This document shows, one piece after another, positions 54,883 to 63,900 of a stretch of 64,000 bases of DNA. The DNA is from Clostridioides sp. GTDB lineage: Bacteria; Bacillota; Clostridia; Peptostreptococcales; Peptostreptococcaceae. Each line of letters begins with the position of its first letter. Position 1 is the stretch's first letter. The translations under genes were made by a program, and so were the position numbers. The stretch spans positions 36,542-100,541 of the forward strand of contig JAISJN010000006.1 of NCBI GenBank assembly GCA_031261505.1, given 5' to 3'. The notes under the pieces were generated by a model that worked only from the letters and a program-made list of their open reading frames with translations, did not search any database and was not told where the DNA came from.

Positions 54883-54929
54883 AACTATATATAGTAGTTC
54901 ATTTTAAACCCAACCACCATATATAGTAT
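54883..54929. promoter_or_regulatory. Pair of NrdR-like boxes upstream of nrdD
   Basis: AACTATATATAGTAGT (54883-54898) and CACCATATATAGTATT-like (54914-54929) share the ATATATAG core 32 bp apart, i.e. three helical turns, the arrangement known for NrdR repressor boxes. The first overlaps a likely -10 (TATATA) of nrdD. Confidence 0.7.
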
Positions 54930-55184
54930 TTATTCCCGAAAAAAATTCCCTCTAGACTTGCTGAAGGGTTCTTTTATCTTATAGACTAAGATTATCAAAT
55001 TCGCGTATATAAGTCAAATTCGCGTATCAATTGAAATTGCTATCTCGTTTTTCTGAACGCTAGCTGTTGTAATACTTATAAATTTTTTATCATAATATTT
55101 CTTTTTTGGCATTTATTTTTATATTTATTCTTATTATTCACTTCTTCTAGTTGTGTTTTTGTCGTATAATAATATAGGTACAAG

Positions 55185-55255
55185 TTTAATAATGATTCAA
55201 CACTTTCAGTCGGGAATTTTACTCCCATTGAAATGATATTTATAGTTTAATAAAT
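55185..55255 (+). repeat. Two-hairpin dispersed repeat, copy J (second hairpin deleted)
   Basis: Left tip TTTAATAATGATTCAACA, first hairpin TTTCAGTCGGGA / TCCCATTGAAA (55204-55232), then ATGATATTTAT and an AGTTTAATAA right-tip trace. The second hairpin is missing. Confidence 0.6.
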
Positions 55256-55322
55256 GTATGAGCATTTTAAAATTAACTTGATCATAGAATAAATTTAATT
55301 TACGTATTTTAGGAGGAGTAAA

Positions 55323-56507
55323 ATGTTATCAAAGAAATTAGAATCTCTAACACCTTCAGTTACAGTTGGAATAAGCTCTAAGGTTAAAGAGATGCAGAAA
55401 AATGGAATGGACGTAATAAACTTGAGCATCGGTGAGCCAGATTTCACTGTTCCAGAGAAAGCCAAGGCTTACGGAATCGACTCTCTAAACAGAGACTGTA
55501 CTAAATACGATCTAGTAGCTGGTATCCTTCCACTTAGAGAAGAAATCTGCAAAAAACTAGAAAGAGAAAACAACTGCCACTATACACCAGATGAAATAGT
55601 TTTGGCTAGTGGTGCTAAAGACTGTATCACAAATGCACTTTTAGCTATAACTGATCCAGGGGACGAAGTTATACTTCCAAAACCATACTGGGTTAGCTAT
55701 CCTGAAACAGTTAAAATAGTAGGAGCTGTTCCAGTCTTCCTAGATACTAAGGCAGAAAACGGATTTAAAGCTACTAAAGAAGAACTTGAGAGTGCAATAA
55801 CTCCTAAGACTAAGATGATTGTCATCACCAATCCTTCTAACCCTACAGGTAGTGTATACACTAGGGAAGAATTAGAAGCTATCGTCGACGTATGCGCTAA
55901 ACACGACGTATACATCCTAGCAGATGAAATATACGAAAGAATCTGCTACGTAGACGGATATACTTCTATAGCCTCTATAAGCGAAAAGGCAAAAGACATA
56001 ACTATAACTGTCAACGGTTTTGCTAAATCACTTGCAATGACTGGTCTTAGAGTTGGATACACAGCTACTAACAAAGAACTCGCAAAGGCTATGGGATCAA
56101 TCCAGGGTCATATAGTATCTCACCCTAACGTAACTGCTCAGTATATAGCTTACGGTGCACTTTTAGAATGTGAACAGGATATAAAAGATATGGTTGCTAC
56201 TTACACTAAGAGAAGAAACCTTATAATAGAAAAAATGGACGCTATCGAAAATATAGGATATGTTAAGCCAGATGGTGCTTTCTACGCCTTCATAGATTTG
56301 AGCAAGGTCGCTGGTAAATTTGAGTACAAAGACAGTTTCTCTGTTGAGTTCTCTGATAAGTTCCTAGACGAATACAAGGTTGCAGTAGTTCCTGGTATGG
56401 GATTTGGCCTTGATAATTACATCAGGATATCATACGCATGCAGCGAAGGTGAATTCACTGAAGGTCTCGACAGACTTGCAAAATTCATCGACACTATAAT
56501 GAAGTAG
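55323..56507 (+). CDS. Class I pyridoxal-phosphate aminotransferase (aspartate aminotransferase type)
   Basis: 394 residues. The fold-type I aminotransferase is clear: NLSIGEPDF near the start, NPSNPTGSVY, ADEIYERICY and NGFAKSLAMTGLRVGY with the PLP lysine; RISYAC near the end holds the substrate-carboxylate arginine. Best fit is the aspB-type aspartate aminotransferase, but other substrates are possible. AGGAGG stands 6 bases before the ATG. Codon use resembles the hydrogenase operon, suggesting strong expression. It is transcribed alone, with a strong terminator. Confidence 0.93.
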   Translation: MLSKKLESLTPSVTVGISSKVKEMQKNGMDVINLSIGEPDFTVPEKAKAYGIDSLNRDCTKYDLVAGILPLREEICKKLERENNCHYTPDEIVLASGAKDCITNALLAITDPGDEVILPKPYWVSYPETVKIVGAVPVFLDTKAENGFKATKEELESAITPKTKMIVITNPSNPTGSVYTREELEAIVDVCAKHDVYILADEIYERICYVDGYTSIASISEKAKDITITVNGFAKSLAMTGLRVGYTATNKELAKAMGSIQGHIVSHPNVTAQYIAYGALLECEQDIKDMVATYTKRRNLIIEKMDAIENIGYVKPDGAFYAFIDLSKVAGKFEYKDSFSVEFSDKFLDEYKVAVVPGMGFGLDNYIRISYACSEGEFTEGLDRLAKFIDTIMK

Positions 56508-56539
56508 ATAAAATTTTAATAGTTAGTTATACGCAAGAC

Positions 56540-56600
56540 GGAATACTGCCCCTATCCTAGCTTATTTGTATAAGCTAAGATAGGACTGTATTCCTTTTTT
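56540..56600 (+). terminator. Terminator of the aminotransferase gene
   Basis: Stem GGAATAC...GTATTCC with inner CTATC-TAGCTTA/TAAGCTA-GATAG, then TTTTTT (56595-56600). A strong Rho-independent terminator. Confidence 0.9.
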
Positions 56601-56882
56601 ATTATTTTTAGAGGGTGTAAATATTTGTGTGTTTTCTATTTCTCATTCGTCCGACTACAAATCTAGAAATTTATTTATATATTTGCTAATCTATATGCGT
56701 TATGCTTTCGACAATACTCATATTTTTAATATTGTTTGCTTTAAAATAAGTAATCAAGGTAATCACGATTAAATGAACTATTTTTCATACCAAAGTCAAT
56801 TATTAGGATCAGAAATTAATTTTTGTAACCTCAATATACAATTAACGACAAGTAATACTAACTTTTTATATACATTCATACA

Positions 56883-56919
56883 CAAATAGCACTCATTCTA
56901 CGGAATTGAGTGCTATTTG
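56883..56919. terminator. Isolated terminator-like hairpin
   Basis: CAAATAGCACTCA (56883-56895) pairs perfectly with TGAGTGCTATTTG (56907-56919), 11-base loop. Not next to a gene end; the following T-run is weak. Confidence 0.5.
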
Positions 56920-57114
56920 CAATTTTGTCACTCGAACCTTTTCCCCTTTTCATCATATACTGGATTAGCTAGATATGTTTTTACAGAAAAATTGCTAATC
57001 CCTCACATATATCAAGCGTCATAGTATTAAATTTATTTAGAACTTATTCCATTATTTAATACTATTTATTTTCTATGTAAGATTAATTGTTTCTCACAGA
57101 AAGGAGATTTTAAA

Positions 57115-58920
57115 ATGGCAAAATTAAAGGCAGCAACTACTACCCCTCCTTTTATTGTAAATACAGGAACTACAATAACTGGTCTCGCTCAATCATCTCC
57201 AAATAGCTACTGCTATTCTACAACTGACTCAAGATATGTATATAATATCAATGATCCAGGTACTACGCACAACCTAATGTTCAAATTTTCACTAGACCTT
57301 CCTGATGGAACTACGACAGTCGCATACTGCCTTGAAAAAGGAGTTGCTGGACCAAATAATGTTCCTTACCAAAGTGATTCCCCCGAGAATATAGTCACAG
57401 GAGTCACATCTGAACAACGGCTAATGGTTGAATGGTTACTGGCAAATGCATACGGCGCATCTACTGGACAGGAAACTCTTGACCTAGCTGGAATAGGTAA
57501 TCTTGGTTTTAATGACGATGATGCCAGAGCTCTAACTCAAACAGCTATTTGGGAGTCTCTCGGACAACTTACACCTGCACAAGCACAGTTTATGGACTGC
57601 GATGACCCAACTGTTCCACATGTCAAAAATAATGGTATACAGTCTGGATTAAATTCTTTATTAGCTCAAGCTCAGGCTTATGCTAAAAGTGCTAGCAATC
57701 CTCCTACAGCTCTGCCAGGAAGTCAAAATCCTTGTCCCGTCATGTGTAATCCGGATATTCAATGTTGCAATGACCCGACATTTCCTGATAACGACAGCGA
57801 CCCCTATGCATATTTTATAGGATGTCCATACGATTTAAGAGAGGTATGTGGACGAAAGCTTTTAGGTCCATTTCAAATATCAAGCAATATCGAAAACGCG
57901 ACTACTACTGTCACTATAACACCTTGCTGTTACTGTGGACCTGAATTTACGTATTATTTCGCTGATTTCTGTGGAAATAGGATTTCAAATCCATCACTCA
58001 ATCAAGAATTCTATATTATAATTCCAATGACACAGAAAATGCTCTGTATAAATATATGTGCTACCGTCTCTGGAACATTTACTCAGGTGGTATTTATGTA
58101 TGATACGATCGATGAGCCACATCATCAAGATTACGGAACTGCTTTTGAAGAGGTGCCTTATGATGTGACAACTTGCATATGCGTCTGTCTAAGTGATGAT
58201 GGATGCCATAAATCTAAATGTCACCCTTATCCTCCTCATTCATATCCTAATTCAAATCTTGTCGTAAATAACAACAATAACAACAATAATGGCGGTAATA
58301 ATCCTTGCCCTCCTGGTCCTTATCCTCCTGGTCCTTATCCACCGGGTCCTTGGCCTCCTGGTCCTTGCCCTCCTGGACCTTGCCCTCCTGGACCTTATCC
58401 TCCTGGACCTTATCCTCCTGGTCCTTGGCCACCATGTCCTTACCCCCCATGTCCTTGCCCTCCTCCTACCTGCCCAACTGGGCAACATTACGAAATTTGT
58501 AGAGGCTGCGTTGTAGATGGAAGTTCTCCCCCTACTTGTCCTACTGGGCAACATTATCAGCCCTGTATAGGTTGTGTTCCAGATAAGCCTTATCCACCTG
58601 GTCCTTATCCTCCTGGTCCATACCCACCGGGTCCTTATCCACCAGATCCTTGTCCTTGCTATCCTCATCCGTATTTCCCACCTGCTCAACATTGCAAACC
58701 ATGCAAAATTTTCCTTGAAGATGATCCGTGTTGTACTCCTGGACATCATTGTGCTCCTGGCAGAATTTTCTTTGCAAATGATTCTTGTGTACCTAGACAT
58801 CATTGCAAACCAGAAAGAGATTTTCTCAGCGACGATCATTGTCCTCCACACGAGCGTTCTACTTGTACGCATTGCGAGTCGAGCAGATGTTCTTGTCGAC
58901 CTCGTAACAAGTTCAACTAG
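57115..58920 (+). CDS. Thioester-domain protein with Pro/Cys-rich tail, probable spore-surface adhesin
   Basis: 601 residues. It has no signal peptide and no sorting motif. An N-terminal TQXA-type thioester domain is recognisable: VAYCLEKG with Cys72 and ALTQTAIWE with Gln142, the pair expected to form an intramolecular thioester. A Cys-rich middle part (about 205-385), an Asn tract (about 383-392), then PPGPYPPGP-type repeats, two CPTGQHY modules and a Cys/His-rich tail follow. The absence of an export signal together with Cys/Pro-rich repeats suggests assembly into the spore coat or exosporium from the mother cell, as for BclA-like proteins; this is inference. AAAGGAG precedes the ATG. Confidence 0.85.
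   Translation: MAKLKAATTTPPFIVNTGTTITGLAQSSPNSYCYSTTDSRYVYNINDPGTTHNLMFKFSLDLPDGTTTVAYCLEKGVAGPNNVPYQSDSPENIVTGVTSEQRLMVEWLLANAYGASTGQETLDLAGIGNLGFNDDDARALTQTAIWESLGQLTPAQAQFMDCDDPTVPHVKNNGIQSGLNSLLAQAQAYAKSASNPPTALPGSQNPCPVMCNPDIQCCNDPTFPDNDSDPYAYFIGCPYDLREVCGRKLLGPFQISSNIENATTTVTITPCCYCGPEFTYYFADFCGNRISNPSLNQEFYIIIPMTQKMLCINICATVSGTFTQVVFMYDTIDEPHHQDYGTAFEEVPYDVTTCICVCLSDDGCHKSKCHPYPPHSYPNSNLVVNNNNNNNNGGNNPCPPGPYPPGPYPPGPWPPGPCPPGPCPPGPYPPGPYPPGPWPPCPYPPCPCPPPTCPTGQHYEICRGCVVDGSSPPTCPTGQHYQPCIGCVPDKPYPPGPYPPGPYPPGPYPPDPCPCYPHPYFPPAQHCKPCKIFLEDDPCCTPGHHCAPGRIFFANDSCVPRHHCKPERDFLSDDHCPPHERSTCTHCESSRCSCRPRNKFN
58311..58655 (+). repeat. In-gene tandem repeats encoding PPGPYPPGP units
   Basis: Two blocks (about 58311-58460 and 58590-58655) of 12-15-bp units of the form CCTCCTGGTCCTTAT/TGC/TGG, coding Pro-Pro-Gly-Pro-(Tyr/Cys/Trp). 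Likely to vary in copy number between strains by slippage. Confidence 0.8.
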
Positions 58921-58928
58921 TATATAGT

Positions 58929-58964
58929 AAAATATCCCCAACTCTTCAGCTGGGGATATTTTTT
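58929..58964. terminator. Bidirectional terminator
   Basis: AAAATATCCCCA (58929-58940) pairs with TGGGGATATTTT (58951-58962) with T-runs; it ends both the thioester-domain gene and the convergent methyltransferase gene. Confidence 0.88.
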
Positions 58965-59616
58965 ACTGATTTTTAATTAATACTGCCCTGACACATTTCA
59001 CACCTTCATACACTTTACTTACTAAAATATCATCGTTTAAATCAAAATCCGCCTCACCTAAAAATCTCATTCCAGCCTGTTCCATTACAGTCGTAAGTTG
59101 AAGAAAATCTACAGACGGATAATCAAATGTCAGAATTAATTTTCCATCGTCCTTTAATATCCTTGAAAATTCTTTTATTGCTCTAAACATTGAGTTCGCT
59201 GGTAAATGCTCGAGGACCGATATGCAAAATACCTTGTCAAAGTATTTGTTTGGATATCCTGTAGCTGTTATATCCCCACATTTAAAGTCTATTTTATTTG
59301 ATATTTCTTCTATCTTATTGTATTCTTCCCGAGTACAATTTTCTCTTGCAAGCGATAGCACCTCTGACCTATTCAGTATCCTGTTGTCTGCGTCTAGACA
59401 ATTTACCTGTTTACAGTTTTCTGCAAGCCAAAATTTAAATGGATGTTCTATTCCACAGGCTGCATCCAGGCAAATATCCCCCCTATCTACAAATTCCATC
59501 GCCCAAGGATATTCGTATCGCCTACTCCACCATGTATCCGGCAATCTCACCATACAAATATCTGAATGGTTGTCGCACACCTTTATAAATCTAGATTCAT
59601 TTATCTTATCACACAT
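58963..59616 (-). CDS. Class I SAM-dependent methyltransferase
   Basis: 217 residues from the ATG at 59616, 8 bases after GTGGGGAGTG; the ATG at 59634 precedes this site. CLDAACGIE is the SAM loop (motif I) and SVLEHLP a typical motif of small-molecule or glycan methyltransferases; DDGKLILTFDYP follows. The N-terminal DTWWSRRYEYPWAMEF resembles enzymes acting on glycans or lipids, from memory. Substrate unknown. It is convergent with the thioester-domain spore-type gene, so a spore-glycan role is only a suggestion. Confidence 0.82.
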   Translation of the reverse strand: MCDKINESRFIKVCDNHSDICMVRLPDTWWSRRYEYPWAMEFVDRGDICLDAACGIEHPFKFWLAENCKQVNCLDADNRILNRSEVLSLARENCTREEYNKIEEISNKIDFKCGDITATGYPNKYFDKVFCISVLEHLPANSMFRAIKEFSRILKDDGKLILTFDYPSVDFLQLTTVMEQAGMRFLGEADFDLNDDILVSKVYEGVKCVRAVLIKNQ

Positions 59617-59691
59617 ATTTTCACTCCCCACCATATTTTGTATTAATCTACCTATACAACTACGTTTTCGCTAAATTTTCGCTAATAAATA

Positions 59692-59725
59692 AAATTAGGA
59701 AGCCACTAAAGTGACCTCCTAATTT
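59692..59725. terminator. Hairpin terminator, probably of the ABC exporter operon
   Basis: AAATTAGGA (59692-59700) pairs with TCCTAATTT (59717-59725) with an inner CACT/AGTG. On the minus strand a T-rich stretch follows. Confidence 0.6.
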
Positions 59726-59833
59726 CATTTGGGATACTTCCCTCACTGAAAGTGCTAATCACCTTGTATTATCAGCGATATCTCACTACAGTTCATTATA
59801 TTAAAATATGTGTGAATAGTTTCCAAAAATATT

Positions 59834-59872
59834 TTTAAATGATGATTCAACGATTTCAATTTATATAAGTAT
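59834..59872 (+). repeat. Two-hairpin dispersed repeat, internally deleted
   Basis: Intact left tip TTAAATGATGATTCAACG and start of the first hairpin (ATTTCA), then directly ATTTATATAAGTAT, like the right tip. It lies a few bases beyond the stop of the ABC permease gene. Confidence 0.6.
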
Positions 59873-59874
59873 TG

Positions 59875-61074
59875 CTACCTCAATATATCGATCAAATCTT
59901 TCTTCGCCGCTGACGATGCCGGCACGACGCTGAAGGCTAATCCTACGAACGCCGATACACCTATTGCGAGTGATATTGTAAATGCATCTACTGATACGGA
60001 TATATTTGCTACCTTTCCTATTATATAGGCGAGCGATATTCCTAGTAGATAACCTATTATCCCTCCAATAAGAGTCAAGGTAATACCTTCTAATAAGAAC
60101 TGCCATCTAATTGCTTTTTCAGTTGCTCCCATAGCCCTTCTTATACCTATCTCCTTTGTTCTTTCCGCTACCGAGATGTACATCATATTCATGACGCCAA
60201 CACCCGCTATAAATAGGGATATTCCAGCTACTGAAGTTATGAAATAAGTAATTGTGCTCAGCATCTTACCTATACTATCAGTAAGAAATGCCATATCAAA
60301 TGCCTCATATTTACCTAGGTCCCTCATCGCTCCATATTCATTCAACTTATTTATGGCTGCCTCAGTTACCTTGTTTGGAGTAGCTCCCTTGGCTATAGTT
60401 ATAGTCACAGTTGTATTCGATTGATTTTCACCAAAATAATCGTTGTACGAGTTTTCTGGAACCATTACGTTTGAGTCTGGCATAGAGAACATACTTTCTG
60501 TCGCACTTCCTGGATACACTCCTACTATGGTAAACAATTGTCCTCCGAGGTCTATTCCAGCACCTATTGCATTCTTAGCTGATCCAAATATATCCTCAGC
60601 CAGTTCGCTGTCTATTGTAGCTATTTTGCTATGCATATCGTTATCTGCATTTGTAAGGTTTCTACCTTCCAATATTTCTTTATCTGTCTTTTCCACTAGA
60701 TTTATCTGTTTATTTTCTTTCTTGTCCCTTACCTCTATATCCTTGAATACATATCCACTATCATTCTTAGTACGCTCAGCCTTTTCTACACCTTCAACTG
60801 ATCTCAATAGTACCAAGTCAGAGTCTTTAAACATATCTATAGAAGTTTGATACAATGATTCGTCGTTTGGAACGAGCTGAAGTTCGACGTTTATATCGTC
60901 TGTATCGCTATTTGTCAAACTCTTAATCGTATCCTTTTCAAATCCTCTCCCCAATGCCATGATGGCAATAACCGCTGCTATACCGATTATTATACCAAAT
61001 GTTGTGAGAAAACTTCTTTTCTTATTATCCATTATCGCCTTGAGTGCAGATCGCCAAATTACGTAGAACTTCAT
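59875..61074 (-). CDS. MacB-type ABC transporter permease
   Basis: 399 residues. An N-terminal membrane segment (about 20-42), a large extracellular MacB periplasmic-core-like domain, and three C-terminal membrane segments (FtsX type) with ERTKEIGIRRAMGA just before the second. It works as a mechanotransmission exporter with the ATPase and the membrane-fusion protein encoded upstream. Likely substrates are peptides, antibiotics or lipids. Start overlaps the ATPase stop by one base, so the three genes form an operon. Confidence 0.93.
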   Translation of the reverse strand: MKFYVIWRSALKAIMDNKKRSFLTTFGIIIGIAAVIAIMALGRGFEKDTIKSLTNSDTDDINVELQLVPNDESLYQTSIDMFKDSDLVLLRSVEGVEKAERTKNDSGYVFKDIEVRDKKENKQINLVEKTDKEILEGRNLTNADNDMHSKIATIDSELAEDIFGSAKNAIGAGIDLGGQLFTIVGVYPGSATESMFSMPDSNVMVPENSYNDYFGENQSNTTVTITIAKGATPNKVTEAAINKLNEYGAMRDLGKYEAFDMAFLTDSIGKMLSTITYFITSVAGISLFIAGVGVMNMMYISVAERTKEIGIRRAMGATEKAIRWQFLLEGITLTLIGGIIGYLLGISLAYIIGKVANISVSVDAFTISLAIGVSAFVGLAFSVVPASSAAKKDLIDILR

Positions 61075-61754
61075 TATATCAGCTCCCTGTCCACTATTAT
61101 TTCACCATCTCTGATTGTGATTTCCCTTGAGCAGTAAACTAGAAGCTCTGGATTATGGGTTACGATTATCACAGTTACCCCTGCTTCCTTGTTGAGATCT
61201 ACGAATAACTGCATTATATCCTCGGAAGTCTTGGTGTCTAGTGCTCCCGTCGGTTCATCGGCAATTATGAACTTAGGTGAGTTTACAAGTGCCCTGGCTA
61301 TAGCGACACGTTGCTGTTGACCACCTGACAGTTGTTTTGGATAATTTTTTTCCTTGCCCTTTAGACCAACTTTTTCTAATATGCTCATTACTTTTTCCTT
61401 AGTCTGATTCATCCCGTAACCATTGTATAAAAGTGGAAGCTCCACATTTTCGTATACGGTGTTGTTTTCTATCAAACTAAAGTTTTGGAATACAAACCCA
61501 ACTGTCTTATTTCTTATCTTGGATAGCCTATCGTCGCTCGATGCGACCAAAGACTCTCCTTCAAACAGATAACTTCCGTCAAATTTCTTGTCTATAAATC
61601 CTAAAAGGTTGATGAGCGTCGACTTTCCAGATCCAGATGGTCCGATTATAGCAACCAATTCTCCTGATTCTATGTGTAGGTTGACATCCTTTAATACATG
61701 CAGTTCTTCATCGCCGGTGTGGTAGTATTTGTTGATGTTTTTAAGATCAATCAT
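61074..61754 (-). CDS. MacB/LolD-type ABC transporter ATP-binding protein
   Basis: 226 residues from the ATG at 61754. Walker A GPSGSGKST, signature LSGGQQQR, Walker B FIIADEPTGALD and switch VTHN are all intact. It powers the permease encoded next. The ATG overlaps the end of the membrane-fusion gene (stop at 61747-61749), indicating coupling; the GTG at 61760 is an alternative start. Confidence 0.95.
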   Translation of the reverse strand: MIDLKNINKYYHTGDEELHVLKDVNLHIESGELVAIIGPSGSGKSTLINLLGFIDKKFDGSYLFEGESLVASSDDRLSKIRNKTVGFVFQNFSLIENNTVYENVELPLLYNGYGMNQTKEKVMSILEKVGLKGKEKNYPKQLSGGQQQRVAIARALVNSPKFIIADEPTGALDTKTSEDIMQLFVDLNKEAGVTVIIVTHNPELLVYCSREITIRDGEIIVDRELI

Positions 61755-63057
61755 TGTCACTCACCGTCGCTTCATCGTCACCCGCAGCACTTTCATCTGA
61801 TTTAATATCTAGACTCTGACCGTCCACGAGTTTATCATCTGGATTTGCTATTATCTTTTCGTTTTCTTTAAGACCATCTTTTACAACTATTACGCCATCT
61901 ACATTTTCAGTCCTAATCGCTTTTCTTATAGCTCTTCCGTTTTTATAAGTATATACATACTCCCTTGTTCCCTCTTTTATCAATGCTGTTTGAGGTATTC
62001 TAAGTTCGTTTTGAGCTACCTTTATCTGTACGCTGTACCCGTATTGAATAGGATTGTCTAGTTTTACAACGAAGTTGTAATTAGCTACAGAACTAGGAGC
62101 TGAGGCTACTCCAGGCATTGCTGACGATGCTGCTTCTTCTTCTGGAAGTTTGTCTATGTGTTTTATTTCTCCACCGATTTCTTGTGTTTGATTACTTGCC
62201 CTTACACTTACCTTTTGCAGTACTGTTAATTTATCGTAGTCGTATTCCGAAACCTTTCCTTGAACTACTACGTCCTTACTCACTATTTTTATAACTGGAG
62301 TCGTCGGATCTGACTTGCCAGACTTATTTACAAATACTATCCCATCGATTGGCGCTGTTATGTGTTTAGTAGCTTTTTTTCTAGTGCTTTCAACAGAATT
62401 ACTAGCATCTTTGTAATCTGCCTTTGCAGCTTTAAGTGCCTGTCGACTCTGTGTTACTACATCTGCTTGAGCGCTCGCCTGTTCTTCGTACTGAGCTATC
62501 GTAGCCTTTAATTCCTGTGCCTTTTGCTTTCCTTCAACAGTTGATTTATCTAAGTTTTTAAGCTCGTACTTAGCATCTGCTAATTTAGTATTGTATTTAT
62601 TTAGTTTAATTTTTGCAGTCTCTAAGTTTTCCTCTGCATTTGAAACAGCAAGTTTTAATTTACCTGCACCTGTGTCCTGAGTTTCTGCTTCTGCTTGCAC
62701 AGCCTCATTTTTATACGTTAAAATTCTTTCTCCTGTCTTCACTTCAAATCCGTCACTTACGGGTATGTCTGTGATCTTTCCGAGTGTCGCATCGTAGAAT
62801 ACATTCTCTGTTTTTTCTGCTGCGACATTTCCTTTGAATACAAGTGGTTCTGCCTTTTCTACCTTATAGACTGTATAATTGCTAGCTTCCTTTTCTTTTC
62901 TATTCGAAGAATACACAAAGGCTCCAACTATTACTACCAATGCTAAAACACCTGCACCTATGCTATATCTAATCTGTTGTTTTTTCGTCAATTTCTTTTT
63001 CGGTTTTCTTTCTTTCTTTTGTTTTCCATTTTTAATTTTTTTCTTGGTTTCCCTCAT
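61747..63057 (-). CDS. MacA/HlyD-like membrane-fusion (adaptor) protein
   Basis: 436 residues. A very basic cytoplasmic start, one membrane segment at about 29-50, then a barrel/lipoyl half motif, a long coiled-coil (about 130-235, KLKLAVSNAEENLETAKIKL region), the second lipoyl half THITAPIDGIVF-like and beta-barrel parts. An Asp/Ser-rich end follows. In Gram-positives such adaptors work with MacB-type ABC transporters, for example in peptide resistance. It is the first gene of the three-gene exporter operon. Confidence 0.92.
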   Translation of the reverse strand: MRETKKKIKNGKQKKERKPKKKLTKKQQIRYSIGAGVLALVVIVGAFVYSSNRKEKEASNYTVYKVEKAEPLVFKGNVAAEKTENVFYDATLGKITDIPVSDGFEVKTGERILTYKNEAVQAEAETQDTGAGKLKLAVSNAEENLETAKIKLNKYNTKLADAKYELKNLDKSTVEGKQKAQELKATIAQYEEQASAQADVVTQSRQALKAAKADYKDASNSVESTRKKATKHITAPIDGIVFVNKSGKSDPTTPVIKIVSKDVVVQGKVSEYDYDKLTVLQKVSVRASNQTQEIGGEIKHIDKLPEEEAASSAMPGVASAPSSVANYNFVVKLDNPIQYGYSVQIKVAQNELRIPQTALIKEGTREYVYTYKNGRAIRKAIRTENVDGVIVVKDGLKENEKIIANPDDKLVDGQSLDIKSDESAAGDDEATVSDND

Positions 63058-63139
63058 ATATTTTCACTTTCCGATATTTTAATATCATAGAATATTTTTT
63101 ACTGCCGCTCGTCTATCCTTATTAAAAGTACGCTTATAC

Positions 63140-63655
63140 TTATTCTTCTTCAGAATCCAACTTGAATAAATGTCTCAATACTAGTACCGATGGTAGCGCT
63201 GGTATTAAAGAGAATAAAATGCTTATAATTTGTGTTATAAGTCCTACATTTACACCCTCAACATCTGGTATAGCTGCCTTTACAGTAAACAGTAAAGAAT
63301 ATAATATCCCCAGTACAGTTGTTATAATATCTAAATAATATGGAAATTTAGGCGCTGCTTCACCATTTTTTAGAGTCTTATTTGCTCTTAGGTACATTAC
63401 AATAAGTGCTATGCTTATTATCAATGTAATTATCATATATGATTTGTAACTTAAACTGTTAGCTTGTTCGTATAGCGCCATACCTGCTGCACCCATAGCA
63501 TCGTAATTCGATTTATCTGGACTCAAAATACCAGGAAGACCGATAAGTGATAGTATCACTCCTATAACACCTAACACTAGTAATACCATATTCCAAGTCT
63601 TTGCTTTTTTCAGATGTTTAGCTACATCTTCATTTAAATAATTTTCATTTTCCAT
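63140..63655 (-). CDS. Small four-helix membrane protein, unknown
   Basis: 171 residues with four predicted membrane segments (about 22-45, 72-90, 105-125, 135-158) and charged ends. It lies about 80 bp upstream of the exporter operon on the same strand and may be part of it. I do not recognise a named family; the fold is like many small integral membrane proteins of Firmicutes. ATG preceded by AGGAGGGA. Confidence 0.75.
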   Translation of the reverse strand: MENENYLNEDVAKHLKKAKTWNMVLLVLGVIGVILSLIGLPGILSPDKSNYDAMGAAGMALYEQANSLSYKSYMIITLIISIALIVMYLRANKTLKNGEAAPKFPYYLDIITTVLGILYSLLFTVKAAIPDVEGVNVGLITQIISILFSLIPALPSVLVLRHLFKLDSEEE

Positions 63656-63827
63656 TCTTAATCCCTCCTATATTTGCGATTTGGTACAATTTCACAACAT
63701 ATGATTTTGTACTCTTATTTAAACTATAACATAGCGATTTTGAGATTTCAAGTATCAATGTATTAATAGCTTAATTAACTAGTAGTTGTTTGTTTTTTGG
63801 TGCAATGTAAAATACTTGGTATAATCA

Positions 63828-63872
63828 AAACCCAGCTGAGTCTTTATACGTAAGTAGACTCAACTGGGCTTA
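63828..63872 (-). terminator. Terminator of the rRNA operon
   Basis: On the minus strand AAGCCCAGTTGAGTCT pairs with AGACTCAGCTGGGTTT (arms near 63828-63843 and 63857-63872), followed by TTTTGATT. Located about 30 bp past the end of 5S. Confidence 0.85.
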
Positions 63873-63900
63873 AATTTAAAATTACAATAAAAAAAGATTA

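Larger units (their letters stand above)
54762..55322. other. Divergent nrdD/aminotransferase intergenic region
   Basis: 561 bp. It has NrdR-like boxes (54883-54929), a small palindrome CGACA-TATTC-TGTCG at 54843-54857, about 200 bp of plain A+T-rich sequence, then a partial repeat copy (55185-55255) and the aminotransferase ribosome site. Confidence 0.45.
56508..57114. other. Intergenic region between the aminotransferase and the spore-surface-type gene
   Basis: About 600 bp. It holds the aminotransferase terminator (56540-56600), an isolated hairpin at 56883-56919 and a 200-bp leader to the next gene. The interval 56605-56880 is A+T rich with no ORF; a small RNA ending at the second hairpin is conceivable but unsupported. 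Confidence 0.4.

Noticed and set aside
58252..58941. 229-residue open frame antisense to the Pro-rich gene
   Set aside because: An Arg-rich shadow of the CCTCCTGGT repeats on the other strand, without a ribosome site.
63660..63828. tRNA genes next to the rRNA operon
   Set aside because: No cloverleaf or TTCRANYC box in either strand of this interval.
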